From Bacillus norwichensis (GTDB lineage Bacteria; Bacillota; Bacilli; Bacillales; Bacillaceae_C): a stretch of DNA of 54,199 nucleotides. Below are positions 25,032 through 33,772 of this stretch, one piece after another; position 1 is the stretch's first letter; each line of letters starts with the position of its first letter. The notes under the pieces were generated by a model. The model made no database searches, was not told where the DNA came from, and saw only the letters and a list, made by a program, of their open reading frames with translations. Position numbers and translations under genes: made by a program. The stretch spans positions 54,114 to 108,312 of the forward strand of contig NZ_JACSPV010000013.1 of NCBI RefSeq assembly GCF_014836955.1, written 5' to 3'.

Positions 25032-26750
25032 TTGGTACGCCAATTTTTTTCTTACTATAAACCACACCGAAGATTATTTATTGTGGACTTTACCAGTGCG
25101 GTAATCGTTGCCATTCTCGAATTGGCCTTTCCAATCGCAGTGCAAAAATTTATTGACCAGCTACTTCCAACCGGGAACTGGTCCATGATTGTGACAGTCA
25201 GCTTTTTACTGCTGTTAGTCTACCTAGTAAGCACCTTTTTACATTATATCGTAGGGTATTTGGGCCATAAATTAGGCATTAATATCGAAACGGATATGCG
25301 TCAAGAGCTTTTTTATCATGTTCAAAAGCAATCTTTTCGATTTTTTGATAATACGAAGACTGGCAATATTATGAGCCGGATCAGTAATGACCTCTTTGAA
25401 ATTGGGGAGCTTGCTCACCATGGTCCGGAAGATTTTTTCATCGCCATTATGACTTTTGTAGGTACTTTTTTAATCATGTTTTCAATAAATATGAAACTCG
25501 CATTGGTGACCATTTTCATCGTACCGTTTCTTGTTTGGGTCATCACCTTTTGCAACGTTCGCATGAACAGGGCCTGGGGACAGATGTACACGAAGATAGC
25601 CGATATCAATGCACGTGTTGAAGACAGTGTTTCCGGCGCCAGAGTTGTACAATCATTCACAAATGAACAATTTGAACAAAAGCGCTTTGATAAGAACAAC
25701 AAGAATTTCCGCAAGGCAAAGTTGGCTGCCTATAAAGTGATGGCCTTTACCACATCCAACATTTATATGATGACACGATTTGTGACACTTGTCGTGTTGG
25801 TATTTGGAGCCTGGCTGACCTTCCAAAAACAGCTGTCATATGGGGAATTAGTCAGCTTTGTCCTGTATGTCAATGTATTGATGAAACCTGTTGACAAAAT
25901 CAGTGCCTTAATGGAGCTTTATCCCCGTGGAATGGCGGGATTCAAACGATTTCTCGATTTAATTGCCCAACAACCGGACATTCAGGATAAAAAGAATGCC
26001 ATCGTTGCCCCTGCTTTTCAAGGAAATATCCGGTTTAATGATGTCCACTTTCAATACGACCCGCAGCAACCTGTGCTGCAAGGGATCAATTTGTCCATTA
26101 GAGCAGGTGAGACCGTTGCCTTCGTAGGACCTTCGGGCGCTGGAAAATCGACGATTTGTTCATTGATCCCCCGTTTTTATGATGTCAATCATGGGGAAAT
26201 CACCATCGATCATTTGGATATACGCGATGTCACTAAGCATTCTCTTCGATCACAAATCGGGATTGTCCAGCAAGACGTATTTCTGTTTGCAGGAACCATC
26301 CGAGATAATATTGCCTATGGGAACTTAAACGCAACCGATGAAGAAATTCATGAAGCGGCAAAACGAGCCCATTTGGAAACATTTATTCATACATTGCCGC
26401 AAAAGTATGAAACCGAGGTTGGTGAGAGGGGATTGAAACTGTCTGGAGGCCAGAAGCAACGTATCGCCATTGCCCGGACGTTTTTAAAAAATCCGCCAAT
26501 CCTGATATTAGACGAGGCGACTTCCGCCCTTGATACAGAATCAGAAAAAATCATTCAGAGCGCTTTGAATGAACTAGCCCAAAACCGAACAACATTGATT
26601 ATCGCCCACCGGTTGGCGACCATCCGCAATGCGGACAGAATTGTCGTTGTCACCGAAAATGGCATTGCCGAACAAGGAAGCTATGACGAACTACTCCGCC
26701 TTGATGGCATATTTGCTAAGCTCCATCACATTCAATATGAACGAGTGTAA
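25032..26750 (+). CDS. ABC exporter, fused membrane and ATPase domains
   Basis: 572 aa half-transporter of the multidrug/lipid (MsbA/BmrA) type. Six helices in residues 10-300, then the nucleotide-binding domain: Walker A GPSGAGKST near 370, Q-loop IVQQD, signature LSGGQKQR near 475, Walker B ILILDEATSALD, and the H-loop IAHR. It would work as a homodimer in the membrane exporting a hydrophobic compound or peptide. The start is a TTG; GAGAGGAG lies 10 nt upstream. Its helices also carry the EAA-like FDNTKTGNIMSRISND coupling motif. Substrate unknown. Confidence 0.93.
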   Translation: MVRQFFSYYKPHRRLFIVDFTSAVIVAILELAFPIAVQKFIDQLLPTGNWSMIVTVSFLLLLVYLVSTFLHYIVGYLGHKLGINIETDMRQELFYHVQKQSFRFFDNTKTGNIMSRISNDLFEIGELAHHGPEDFFIAIMTFVGTFLIMFSINMKLALVTIFIVPFLVWVITFCNVRMNRAWGQMYTKIADINARVEDSVSGARVVQSFTNEQFEQKRFDKNNKNFRKAKLAAYKVMAFTTSNIYMMTRFVTLVVLVFGAWLTFQKQLSYGELVSFVLYVNVLMKPVDKISALMELYPRGMAGFKRFLDLIAQQPDIQDKKNAIVAPAFQGNIRFNDVHFQYDPQQPVLQGINLSIRAGETVAFVGPSGAGKSTICSLIPRFYDVNHGEITIDHLDIRDVTKHSLRSQIGIVQQDVFLFAGTIRDNIAYGNLNATDEEIHEAAKRAHLETFIHTLPQKYETEVGERGLKLSGGQKQRIAIARTFLKNPPILILDEATSALDTESEKIIQSALNELAQNRTTLIIAHRLATIRNADRIVVVTENGIAEQGSYDELLRLDGIFAKLHHIQYERV

Positions 26751-26766
26751 GAAATGTTCATTAAAG

Positions 26767-26815
26767 TGACCGTCGAAAAAATCAGTAGAAAATGATTTTC
26801 TCGGCGGTCATAGTC
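26767..26815 (+). terminator. Hairpin after the ABC exporter gene
   Basis: TGACCGTCGA (26767-26776) pairs with TCGGCGGTCA (26801-26810) with an inner AATCA/TGATT extension. Little T-run. Confidence 0.6.
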
Positions 26816-27219
26816 AATTCGGGGATACGAGGAGCCTGCTTTCATATTTGAGGCTTTTTGAAAACCAGTATGCCATGCGGCTATCCCCCATCAATAATTG
26901 GCTTTGACGAAAACCTAGGATAGTGGAGATCTTTTACCGCATCGGTGACTGCTTTTAAAAATGGCACTTATGACGAGTATTTTTCACCATTGATGTCCAC
27001 TCTTAATGGAAACAGCAAAGGACGAGTACTATCCCAACACCCGGCTTACACTGAATCGAATATTTTAAAAAGAACATTGGATGGACTTAATATGAATCAA
27101 GGTTGTTAAAGCTGATACTGGAAAGTAAATGGATATTAATCCACATTCAAATCTCCTCATTCTCACGGGATTTGTAAAGTTATTGGAGCAGGACATTAAG
27201 TCGCCTAAGGGGTTATAAT
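26816..27219 (+). other. 400-bp gap with a possible gene tail
   Basis: From about 26915 to the stop at 27109 a plus-strand frame reads TAFKNGTYDEYFSPLMSTLN and on for 55 codons without a start or ribosome site; it may be the end of a lost gene. No family recognised. The remainder shows nothing. Confidence 0.3.
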
Positions 27220-27732
27220 ATGGATAAATATGAGCTTTTTATACATACCCAAAAAACAGTTCCTTCTTGGACAATAAACGAGGTCGATGACTTTTTTCAT
27301 TCGGAATTAGGAGCCTTATCAATACAATTATCAGACCCTGATCTGCAACCATTTTTAATCAAAGGAGAAATACCTTCCGAAGAAAAAATTTGTGGAATTT
27401 ATGGCATTTATGACCAAGCAATCATTCAACTCCTTCAAGGAAAAATTACAAGTATTCACGAGATAAAGTTTTCTCAGTTATCTACAAAAAGAAAGTATGT
27501 CACAGATATAGATACAATACTTACCATCGGTTCGTTGGTTATTTTAGAAACAGATGACTTTATTAAAATATCTGGATGCTATATAGGTGGAAATATCGAT
27601 CGTTTATACAATCTAGCGTCTTACTTTGCTGGACTTCCAGATATTAGTAAGACAAAATTTAAAGACTACATGATTGACGATTATCTCTATGCTTTAAATG
27701 ATGTAAAAAGGATGGGTTTTTTCGATATTTAA
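27220..27732 (+). CDS. Hypothetical protein, 170 aa
   Basis: No family recognised. No signal peptide or membrane segment; composition is that of a soluble cytosolic protein, rich in Ile, Asp and Lys, ending DVKRMGFFDI. The start follows AAGGGG with 5-nt spacing. It is followed by a 12-bp-stem terminator, so it forms its own transcription unit. Proteins of this sort in bacilli are sometimes immunity or antitoxin components of polymorphic-toxin loci, but no toxin is present here and I do not assign that role. Confidence 0.65.
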   Translation: MDKYELFIHTQKTVPSWTINEVDDFFHSELGALSIQLSDPDLQPFLIKGEIPSEEKICGIYGIYDQAIIQLLQGKITSIHEIKFSQLSTKRKYVTDIDTILTIGSLVILETDDFIKISGCYIGGNIDRLYNLASYFAGLPDISKTKFKDYMIDDYLYALNDVKRMGFFDI

Positions 27733-27769
27733 GTTTTAGATTGGTTGATAAATTTGTCAAAGTTAAATG

Positions 27770-27815
27770 ATCTGTGTCTCTATTTTAATACTTCTAACAG
27801 AGACACAGATTTTTT
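27770..27815 (+). terminator. Rho-independent terminator
   Basis: ATCTGTGTCTCT (27770-27781) and AGAGACACAGAT (27799-27810) make a perfect 12-bp stem followed by TTTTT. Confidence 0.92.
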
Positions 27816-27843
27816 GAATTTACTAAATAAAGGAGATTTATAA

Positions 27844-28701
27844 TTGCTATATTATGTAATCGATGCTTTTACAGAAACAAAATTTGGCGGGAATCCAGCA
27901 GGCGTAGTAATCCATGAAAATTTAGACGAAGAGTTTATGCAAAAATTTGCTGCAGAAGTTCGCTTTTCAGAAACAGCGTTTGTCAAAAAAATAGACAATA
28001 AAAATTTCGAAATAAAGTTTTTCACACCGACTTCGCAAGTTGAACTTTGTGGACATGCTACCATTGCCTCCTTCAAAGCTCTATTGGACAGCCATGCTAT
28101 TGAAGACAACAATACTTATTTTATAAAAACACTCGCTGGAACACTTTCTGTTGAGGTGAATCAATCATTTATAATGATGGAGCAAGCTGAACCTAAGCTA
28201 GGGAAAGTATTTGATGATTATGATTATTTATCTGACCTTTTTAAAATTGATAAAAGCCAAATAGGGGATGTAAATTTTAATCTAGTACCTCAGGCGGCAA
28301 GCACTGGTCTTTGGGATATCATGCTTCCAATAAAAACAAAGGATGCTTTGTACGCTCTAAATCCCGATTTTAAAGCACTTGCTGAATTTACAAAGATCAA
28401 TTTAGTGGGAGGAGTCCATGCATTTACGCTTGATACAAAAGAAGGTATAGCAGAAAGTAGAAATTTTTGCCCACTTTATGGTATTGATGAAGAAGCTGCA
28501 ACAGGTACTTCGAATGGTGCCTTAACCTATTATCTTTTTCATAACCACGTATTAACTAAGTTTAATCAAGAGTACTCTTTCCTACAGGGTTATAGTATGC
28601 ACAGACCTTCTAATATCATTACAAAATTAATAAATAAAAATAATCCAAGAGTTGTGGTAGGAGGAAAAGCAATGATACTGACGAAAGGTAAACTATACTA
28701 A
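27844..28701 (+). CDS. PhzF-family isomerase/epimerase
   Basis: 285 aa, standard for the family (two-fold diaminopimelate-epimerase-like halves). Landmarks: YVIDAFTETKFGGNPAGVV at the start, the catalytic Glu in RFSETAFV near residue 45, FTPTSQVELCGHATIAS near 60-75 and the second-half GIDEEAATGTSNGAL. Start is TTG 9 nt after AAAGGAG. No phenazine genes are nearby, so it is one of the many PhzF-like enzymes of unknown substrate. Confidence 0.9.
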   Translation: MLYYVIDAFTETKFGGNPAGVVIHENLDEEFMQKFAAEVRFSETAFVKKIDNKNFEIKFFTPTSQVELCGHATIASFKALLDSHAIEDNNTYFIKTLAGTLSVEVNQSFIMMEQAEPKLGKVFDDYDYLSDLFKIDKSQIGDVNFNLVPQAASTGLWDIMLPIKTKDALYALNPDFKALAEFTKINLVGGVHAFTLDTKEGIAESRNFCPLYGIDEEAATGTSNGALTYYLFHNHVLTKFNQEYSFLQGYSMHRPSNIITKLINKNNPRVVVGGKAMILTKGKLY

Positions 28702-28826
28702 GCAGCATCTACAAAATTTAGTAGCTTTATATTACGAACGGCACTATTGCAAGTTGGTAGGATGCTAGATTTAGATTACAAATCGGTGAATATGAGGTCC
28801 CTGCCACGCCCTTACGCAAACACAAA

Positions 28827-28864
28827 ATCCGACAGAGAAGAACGAATTGTTCTCTCTGCCGGAT
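28827..28864. terminator. Hairpin between convergent genes
   Basis: ATCCGACAGAGAAGAAC pairs with GTTCTCTCTGCCGGAT (28827-28864; one mismatch and one bulge). It separates the plus-strand PhzF gene from the minus-strand binding protein; no long T-run on either side. Confidence 0.6.
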
Positions 28865-28953
28865 CCATATAAAAGGGGGTAATTGATATATGGCTTTTTC
28901 AACTGTTGAGCAATTTTATCCAGCCTTGACACGCTGAACAAAACCTTTAGAGA

Positions 28954-29913
28954 TTAAAACGCTTCTTCAACACTTTTGATCATTGCTTTAATAGATTGTA
29001 GTCCTCCACCAGAAAGATACCAGTAGTCTGCATCCAAGTAGATAATTTTTCCATCTTCATACGCTTTTGTCTTTTTCACTAGATCATTTTCGATTGCGTC
29101 TTTTGCTGGTGCCTCATCGTCGCCAACTGCTGCACCTCGGTCAATAACAAACAGAATGTCAGGATTTGTTTCTAGAATATATTCGAAAGAAATTCCTTGT
29201 CCGTGTGTGGACACTTCGATATTTTCATCAGCTTCTTTAAATCCTAGAACATCATGGATCCAACCGAATCTTGATTTAGATCCATAAGCGCTCACTTTAC
29301 CTTCATTGGCCAAAACGATAAGCGCTTTTTTATCCATAGACCCTGCTTTTTCATTTACATCTGAAATTTGCTTCTCGACATCTTCCAACTCAGCTTTGAC
29401 TTGGTCTTCCTTACCAAAAATTTCACCGATTGTATTCATGTTTTTCTCAAAGGATTCCATATAACTATTAGTATCGACTCCCATATATACAGTAGGAGCA
29501 ATTTCTGCAAATTGGTCATACAAATCAGCTTGGCGTCCAGAAATGAAGATGACATCTGGCTTTATTTCATTGATTGCCTCAAAATCCGGCTCTTTCAAGC
29601 TACCAACGTTTGTATATTCTTCTCCTGTATATTTTTCAAGATAAGCAGGGAGTGTTGCTTGCGGTAATCCAGTTACCTTGATTCCCAATTCATCTAATGT
29701 ATCCAACACACCAAAATCGAAGACAACAATCTTTTCAGGATTTTTCTTGATTGTTGCATTACCATATTCATGACTGATGGTTACTTCTTCCGCCTGCTTC
29801 TCCGGCTCTTTCTTCTCTTTCTCCCCACTGTTTTCGCCTGTTTCCTTGGAACCACAAGCTGCAAAAACAACCGCCATCACCATAAGTATGATGAACAAAG
29901 TCCACTTTTTCAT
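28954..29913 (-). CDS. Iron-siderophore ABC transporter substrate-binding lipoprotein
   Basis: 319 aa. True start is the ATG at 29913 (AAAGGAGAATCAACC), giving a lipoprotein signal MKKWTLFIILMVMAVVFAAC with the lipobox Cys at residue 20; the longer frame adds 30 unsupported residues. The mature protein has the FepB/FhuD two-lobe fold: KNPEKIVVFDFGVLDTLDELG, then EPDFEAINEIKPDVIFISG. It resembles petrobactin/YclQ-type binding proteins. A Fur-type box lies 170 bp upstream. The membrane and ATPase partners are not in the window. Confidence 0.92.
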   Translation of the reverse strand: MKKWTLFIILMVMAVVFAACGSKETGENSGEKEKKEPEKQAEEVTISHEYGNATIKKNPEKIVVFDFGVLDTLDELGIKVTGLPQATLPAYLEKYTGEEYTNVGSLKEPDFEAINEIKPDVIFISGRQADLYDQFAEIAPTVYMGVDTNSYMESFEKNMNTIGEIFGKEDQVKAELEDVEKQISDVNEKAGSMDKKALIVLANEGKVSAYGSKSRFGWIHDVLGFKEADENIEVSTHGQGISFEYILETNPDILFVIDRGAAVGDDEAPAKDAIENDLVKKTKAYEDGKIIYLDADYWYLSGGGLQSIKAMIKSVEEAF

Positions 29914-30079
29914 TGGTTGATTCTCCTTTAATCCGTTGAAATATGTAAAATGAAATCCGTATAAGGACCGCCAACAGACAATATGTCTGATGTCAAACTG
30001 CATATCTACTAATAACTAGTAGCCTTACATCCAAACTTAACCAGATAACATTTTCCAAGTTCACCTGCCCCATTTTAAC

Positions 30080-30098
30080 GAAAATGATAATCGTTATC
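30080..30098 (-). promoter_or_regulatory. Fur box
   Basis: GAAAATGATAATCGTTATC matches the 19-bp GATAATGATAATCATTATC consensus at 17 positions. It precedes the siderophore-binding lipoprotein and implies iron repression. Confidence 0.88.
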
Positions 30099-30335
30099 AC
30101 CTGAGCTCGTATTTCATTATAGCATCACCCGAGAAAGAGTCAACAGATAAATGAGAATTCATCTCACTTAAACGGCATGAGCATCGTTAAAAAACGTTCG
30201 AACAGCGCTACTGCGCCACTAATTATTATGAAAATTAGTCATTTTGAATCATTTGGAAATAGGAAAAAAGTAGATTAGTAAAGTTTGCATATCTTCATTG
30301 TGGACATTCAGCGAATAAGATACTTTTAATAAAGC

Positions 30336-30656
30336 TTATTCATCAGAGTAGCGCTTTGAAAGCTTCGTCTTATGAGAATGAAATACTTCTTCCAAAGAAA
30401 TGTTATATTTATTCGCAATTACCATAACGTTACCTAATACATCTCCCAACTCCTCTACCAACGCTTGTCTATTCTCTTCGAATGATTCTGTTGCCTCATC
30501 TGGCCGGTCTCTTCCAATTTCAAGGGCTCTTATAGCCCGTGCTACTTCTCCCGTTTCCTCTGCTAAAAAGCCGATTCGAATGAAAATATCTAATTCTGAC
30601 CAGCCCCTATTCTTATAATAATCATCTACCCATTGTTGAAATTCATTAACATCCAT
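30336..30656 (-). CDS. MazG-like nucleotide pyrophosphohydrolase
   Basis: 106 aa from the ATG 8 nt after AGGAG; a GTG three codons earlier abuts the site. All-alpha NTP-PPase features: FLAEETGEVARAIRALE near 30-45 and EELGDVLGNVMVIANKYNISLEEVF near 70-95, carrying the EExxE and ExxD metal ligands. These enzymes hydrolyse non-canonical nucleoside triphosphates (house-cleaning). Single-gene unit. Confidence 0.88.
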   Translation of the reverse strand: MDVNEFQQWVDDYYKNRGWSELDIFIRIGFLAEETGEVARAIRALEIGRDRPDEATESFEENRQALVEELGDVLGNVMVIANKYNISLEEVFHSHKTKLSKRYSDE

Positions 30657-30716
30657 TTTCCTCACTCCTAAAATTCCAGTTTGTTAAAGTTTAACAAAGC
30701 ATCAGGATTTTTTGTA

Positions 30717-30890
30717 ATGAAAAAGATAACTGCATTTTGCGGTTCCAGTAACGAGACATCTGAGGTTTATATAAAAAACTAGGAAAAGAACTAGCTAAGC
30801 GCAATATGACACTTGTTTATGGTAGAGCGGGTGTTGGTAATATGGGAGCCGCCGCAACTTTTTTAGAACAGAGAGAAATATCTCATGCAT
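30717..30890 (+). pseudogene. LOG-family (lysine-decarboxylase-like) protein fragment
   Basis: Begins MKKITAFCGSSNETSEVYIK, stops, and continues in another frame as LGKELAKRNMTLVYGRAGVG then NMGAAA. The FCGSSN opening and the VYGG-like (here VYGR) segment identify the N-terminal third of LOG/TIGR00730 proteins, which release cytokinin-like bases from nucleotides. The PGGxGT active-site half is missing, so it is inactive. Confidence 0.8.
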
Positions 30891-30967
30891 AAAATGTCCA
30901 CTCTCGAAAATTTCGAAGAATGAAAGGCACCTATTTCAAGTTCACCCCCATTTGTGGATTAAACATA

Positions 30968-30998
30968 AAAACCCACCTTACAGTAATGTAAAGTGAGT
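30968..30998 (-). terminator. Terminator of the minus-strand small-gene unit
   Basis: On the minus strand ACTCACTTTACA pairs with TGTAAGGTGGGT, then TTTTTATG. It lies 17 bp past the 51-aa gene and supports that gene being transcribed. Confidence 0.75.
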
Positions 30999-31014
30999 CC
31001 ATTTGTTGGCTAGT

Positions 31015-31170
31015 TTATTTGATATGTCGTGATAAACTTTTAATGTGTGCAAGTTTATTTTTTAAATTGGCGCGGTCCTGCTTCATTTGATTCATTCGAT
31101 TGGTGATAACTTTCTTTCCATATTCTTTTGGGGCGGAGGCAATTAAAATAACATTTTCTTTATTACTCAT
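31015..31170 (-). CDS. 51-aa basic protein of unknown function
   Basis: Reads MSNKENVILIASAPKEYGKK and ends NKLAHIKSLSRHIK: highly basic (about 13 Lys/Arg), with no membrane segment. Its start overlaps the stop of the upstream ORF by 8 bp, GGAGG precedes it, and a terminator follows at once. Those three signals make it a probable real gene, coupled to the upstream gene. Family unknown; a small nucleic-acid-binding or partner protein is possible. Confidence 0.65.
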   Translation of the reverse strand: MSNKENVILIASAPKEYGKKVITNRMNQMKQDRANLKNKLAHIKSLSRHIK

Positions 31171-31480
31171 TTACCAGACCTCCAAATAATGTTTTCACAA
31201 GGTAACAATATGTGTAGCCCTTTGATTCAAGTATAGCATTAAAGATATGCTCTTGATAAGTCTGAAGTTTATAATGATCCCATCCCCCTAATAATGGAAG
31301 ATGAAAGCAAAAAACATATGACCCTGCCTTAAATAGAAAATAACATGTCTTTTTTTCGAGCGAATAATACAGTTTTTCATTCTTCTCATTGTCACGATAA
31401 GTTTGGACAACATAAGATGATAAATCATCGGAGGGAAAAATATCGGGTGTTGCAATGCCATCATATACTGTACAAATCAT
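31163..31480 (-). CDS. Hypothetical protein, probably 5'-truncated
   Basis: About 105 aa from the ATG at 31480; an open frame runs 45 codons further but those overlap the antisense of a sigma-54 activator fragment and are unlikely to be native. The protein has hydrophobic and aromatic stretches (CYFLFKAGSYVFCFHLPLLG, YCYLVKTLFGGLV) with a charged middle. The boundary at about 31480 appears to be a rearrangement junction, so the original N terminus was probably lost. Coupled to the 51-aa gene. No family recognised. Confidence 0.5.
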   Translation of the reverse strand: MICTVYDGIATPDIFPSDDLSSYVVQTYRDNEKNEKLYYSLEKKTCYFLFKAGSYVFCFHLPLLGGWDHYKLQTYQEHIFNAILESKGYTYCYLVKTLFGGLVNE

Positions 31481-31801
31481 TTGAAAGAAGACTTTAAGAG
31501 ATACAACTGGCCAGGCAATATTAGAGAACTGGAGAATTTTATTGAACGAATCATCACAATCAAACAGCATCTCCATGAAGACGTCCCCCTCACCATGATC
31601 AAGCATGCCTTTCAACCAAAATTAGAAGAAGACGCTATAACGGATGATTATATTCGAGTAAGGGTGAGAAGCTTACAAGAAATGGAAACGGAGATCTATG
31701 ACCAGCTTCTCAAAAAATTCGACAACAACAAAACCATTGTTGCAAACAAGCTTGGCATCAGCCGGACAACCCTTTGGAAGAAAATCAAAGAGGTACCTTA
31801 G
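31481..31801 (+). pseudogene. C-terminal remnant of a sigma-54-dependent activator
   Basis: Encodes YNWPGNIRELENFIERIITI, the last part of an AAA+ sigma-54 activator, through a Fis-type HTH (ANKLGISRTTLWKKIKEV) to its stop and its own terminator. The Walker, GAFTGA and sensory regions are missing; the sequence switches at about 31480 to an unrelated minus-strand gene. The FDNNKTIVANKLGISRTTLWKKIK tail resembles PrpR/PucR-type activators. Confidence 0.85.
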
Positions 31802-31815
31802 TGAAAAATGGAATA

Positions 31816-31852
31816 GGCCTCAATCCAAATGTTAACGGGTTGAGGCTTTTTT
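31816..31852 (+). terminator. Terminator of the activator remnant
   Basis: GCCTCAA (31817-31823) pairs with TTGAGGC (31840-31846) followed by TTTTTT. Confidence 0.82.
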
Positions 31853-32139
31853 AATTCCTTTATATTCAATTTTAGGTAATAACAAAATATATTTACTCAA
31901 TAAACCGCAGAATTGGCTCTTAGTCTCACATCAGCTTTGGTATTTTTTCATAGCACCAATTATGTACTTGATATAAAGAAAATAATGGCGGAGAACACAG
32001 AAGCCAAGCCTGCCAGATAACACCGTTTATAGGAATATGCCTTAAGAGGCAAAACTGATTCAACTTGTGTAGAACTAATTGAGTGTCAAATTTTTTGGCT
32101 GGCAAGCATCTTTTTACTCCATAGCCATACCAGGTCTGC
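31853..32139. other. Gap downstream of thiO
   Basis: About 290 bp with no recognisable gene. The thiS/thiG genes that often follow thiO are absent. Confidence 0.5.
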
Positions 32140-33267
32140 TCATTCCTGACTTTTAACAGAGAACCGTTCCGGTGCAAAAGGGGTAAGCTCCTTTTTCGCC
32201 TTCTGACAGCCTTTAATGTACTCCTTCATTCGTATACCTGTAATAGGGCTTAACAAAATACCATTTCGGTAATGTCCGGTACATATATGCAAACCCTCGA
32301 TAAACGGGTGAGAACCCATGACCGGCAAATGATCGGCCGCTTGAGGACGCACACCGGCCCAGGTTCGCTCGACTGCTCCATCTTGAAGCACGGGCAACAG
32401 GCGGGAAGCCCGCTTCAAAAGAGAGAGAATGCCACGAGCTGTTACAGACGTATCAAAGGAACCGGGAAGTGACGTTGCTCCGATTAGCATTTCTTTATTT
32501 CGCTTTGGGACAATATAACAGCCATCAACAGCAAAAACGGTTTTAACCGGTGCAGGGCCGGCCAAACGAATCGATAGGCATTCGCCTTTAACGGGAATGA
32601 CCGGCAGGGAAAAGCCTGTTTCGTTCAAGAGACTGCTGCTCCACGCACCAGCCGCAACCAAAACTTGAGCTGCATGGAACCAGCCACTTGAGGTATCGAT
32701 TCCAGTTATCTGATCTTGCTGAATCACGAGTCGACGAACTTTCGTTTCCTCGTACACATGTACGCCAGAATTCTTTGCCGCTCTCAAAAAAGCCTGAGCG
32801 AGCAGTGGAGCTTTTACTTGATGGTCCTTTTCTAGTAAAATCGCACCTGCTGTTCGTGACGTCATGCAAGGCTCGATTTCCGGCACTTCCTTCGGCTCAA
32901 GCCACTGAATGGATGGATCTTTTTCAGATAAAAAGCGAAATTGCCGGTGCAAATCATCCCGCTCCGATTCCGTGGCGGCTGTTTTTATTAAGCCAGCCGT
33001 TCGTAATTCAATATCGATGCCCGTTTCAAACAGCAATTCATCGCGAAGGGTGGGAAACATCATCCTGCTTTCCAGTGCCATTTTTAACAATGGATTCTCC
33101 CGCTCAAACTCGTTTTGCGCCCCCAGCATACCGCCAGCTGCCATAGAGGCCTTTCCGGCTTTACCTGCATCAAATATAGCCACACTTAAGCCTTCCTTAG
33201 CCAACCGATAGGCAATAGAACAGCCAATTACACCGCCGCCGATAATAATATGGTCATATGTTTTCAA
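32140..33267 (-). CDS. thiO: Glycine oxidase ThiO
   Basis: 375 aa from a TTG placed 8 nt after AAGGAG; a GTG three codons earlier is too close to it. FAD-binding GxGxxG as IIIGGGVIGCSIAYRLA at the N terminus, GKASMAAGGMLGAQ near 43 and the late TGHYRNGILLSPITG are hallmarks of ThiO, which oxidises glycine to iminoglycine for the thiazole of thiamine. A TPP riboswitch and attenuator lie upstream, confirming the pathway. The rest of the thiazole operon (thiS, thiG, thiF) is not here, so thiO is solitary or the operon was split. Confidence 0.93.
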   Translation of the reverse strand: MKTYDHIIIGGGVIGCSIAYRLAKEGLSVAIFDAGKAGKASMAAGGMLGAQNEFERENPLLKMALESRMMFPTLRDELLFETGIDIELRTAGLIKTAATESERDDLHRQFRFLSEKDPSIQWLEPKEVPEIEPCMTSRTAGAILLEKDHQVKAPLLAQAFLRAAKNSGVHVYEETKVRRLVIQQDQITGIDTSSGWFHAAQVLVAAGAWSSSLLNETGFSLPVIPVKGECLSIRLAGPAPVKTVFAVDGCYIVPKRNKEMLIGATSLPGSFDTSVTARGILSLLKRASRLLPVLQDGAVERTWAGVRPQAADHLPVMGSHPFIEGLHICTGHYRNGILLSPITGIRMKEYIKGCQKAKKELTPFAPERFSVKSQE

Positions 33268-33291
33268 TATCTCCACTCCTTATGGGTCAAT

Positions 33292-33453
33292 CAAATGCGC
33301 ATTAGCGGATTTTCGCCCAGATTTTATCGAGCTTAACTCGATAAGTTCCTCTGAAAATCTGTGGCATCCGCCGGAGACTTCAACTTTATTTAGCGAGGTT
33401 TAAACCCCCATACCATTTACAGAAATGGAAGGGTTCTGCTGAATGAAGCTAAA
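33292..33453. repeat. Interspersed ~150-bp element, copy 2
   Basis: Second copy of the element at 8266-8426: CAAATGCG start, GTGGCATCCGCCGGAG core at 33361, AACTTTATTTAGC, and GCTGAATGAAG at the far end. It lies between the TPP attenuator and thiO, in the transcribed leader. Confidence 0.65.
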
Positions 33454-33500
33454 GTGCTGAAGCAATTGAACAACAGTGCGAATCTGTAAACTTAGGAAAT

Positions 33501-33538
33501 AAAAAAACGCCGCTTTCCTAAAAGAAAGCAGCGCTTCA
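33501..33538 (-). terminator. Attenuator hairpin of the TPP riboswitch
   Basis: On the minus strand CGCTGCTTTC pairs with GAAAGCGGCG and is followed by TTTTTTT, about 40 nt after the aptamer. Thiamine pyrophosphate binding would favour it. Confidence 0.88.
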
Positions 33539-33576
33539 TGTAAACAGTGTATAACATACAATTGATTTACGTTTTG

Positions 33577-33670
33577 CCACTTCCCTCCGCCAGTACGAAC
33601 TGGATCAGGTTCCAGGAGTCCCAAAGTCAAACACTTTGATCTCAGCCCTTTTCAAAGGCACCTCCAGTGG
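33577..33670 (-). ncRNA. TPP riboswitch (THI element)
   Basis: Minus-strand sequence shows the aptamer landmarks in order: P1 arm CCACT, GGTGCC, the GGGCTGAGA box, an extended P3a hairpin, then GGAACCTGATCCAGTTCGTA, CTGGCGGAGGGAAG and the closing AGTGG. With the following attenuator it represses thiO when TPP is plentiful. Confidence 0.95.
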
Positions 33671-33772
33671 GTAAATTGTTCATTTTTTTCAGATTAACAT
33701 ACTACTAGAAAGTTGTCACTGGAATCTTTATATATCAACTTAGAAACGGAACAGGTAAGACCAATTCCAGTA

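Noticed and set aside
27844-28701. Phenazine biosynthesis gene phzF
   Set aside because: Only the PhzF fold is present; none of phzA-E or phzG is nearby, so the pathway name is not justified.
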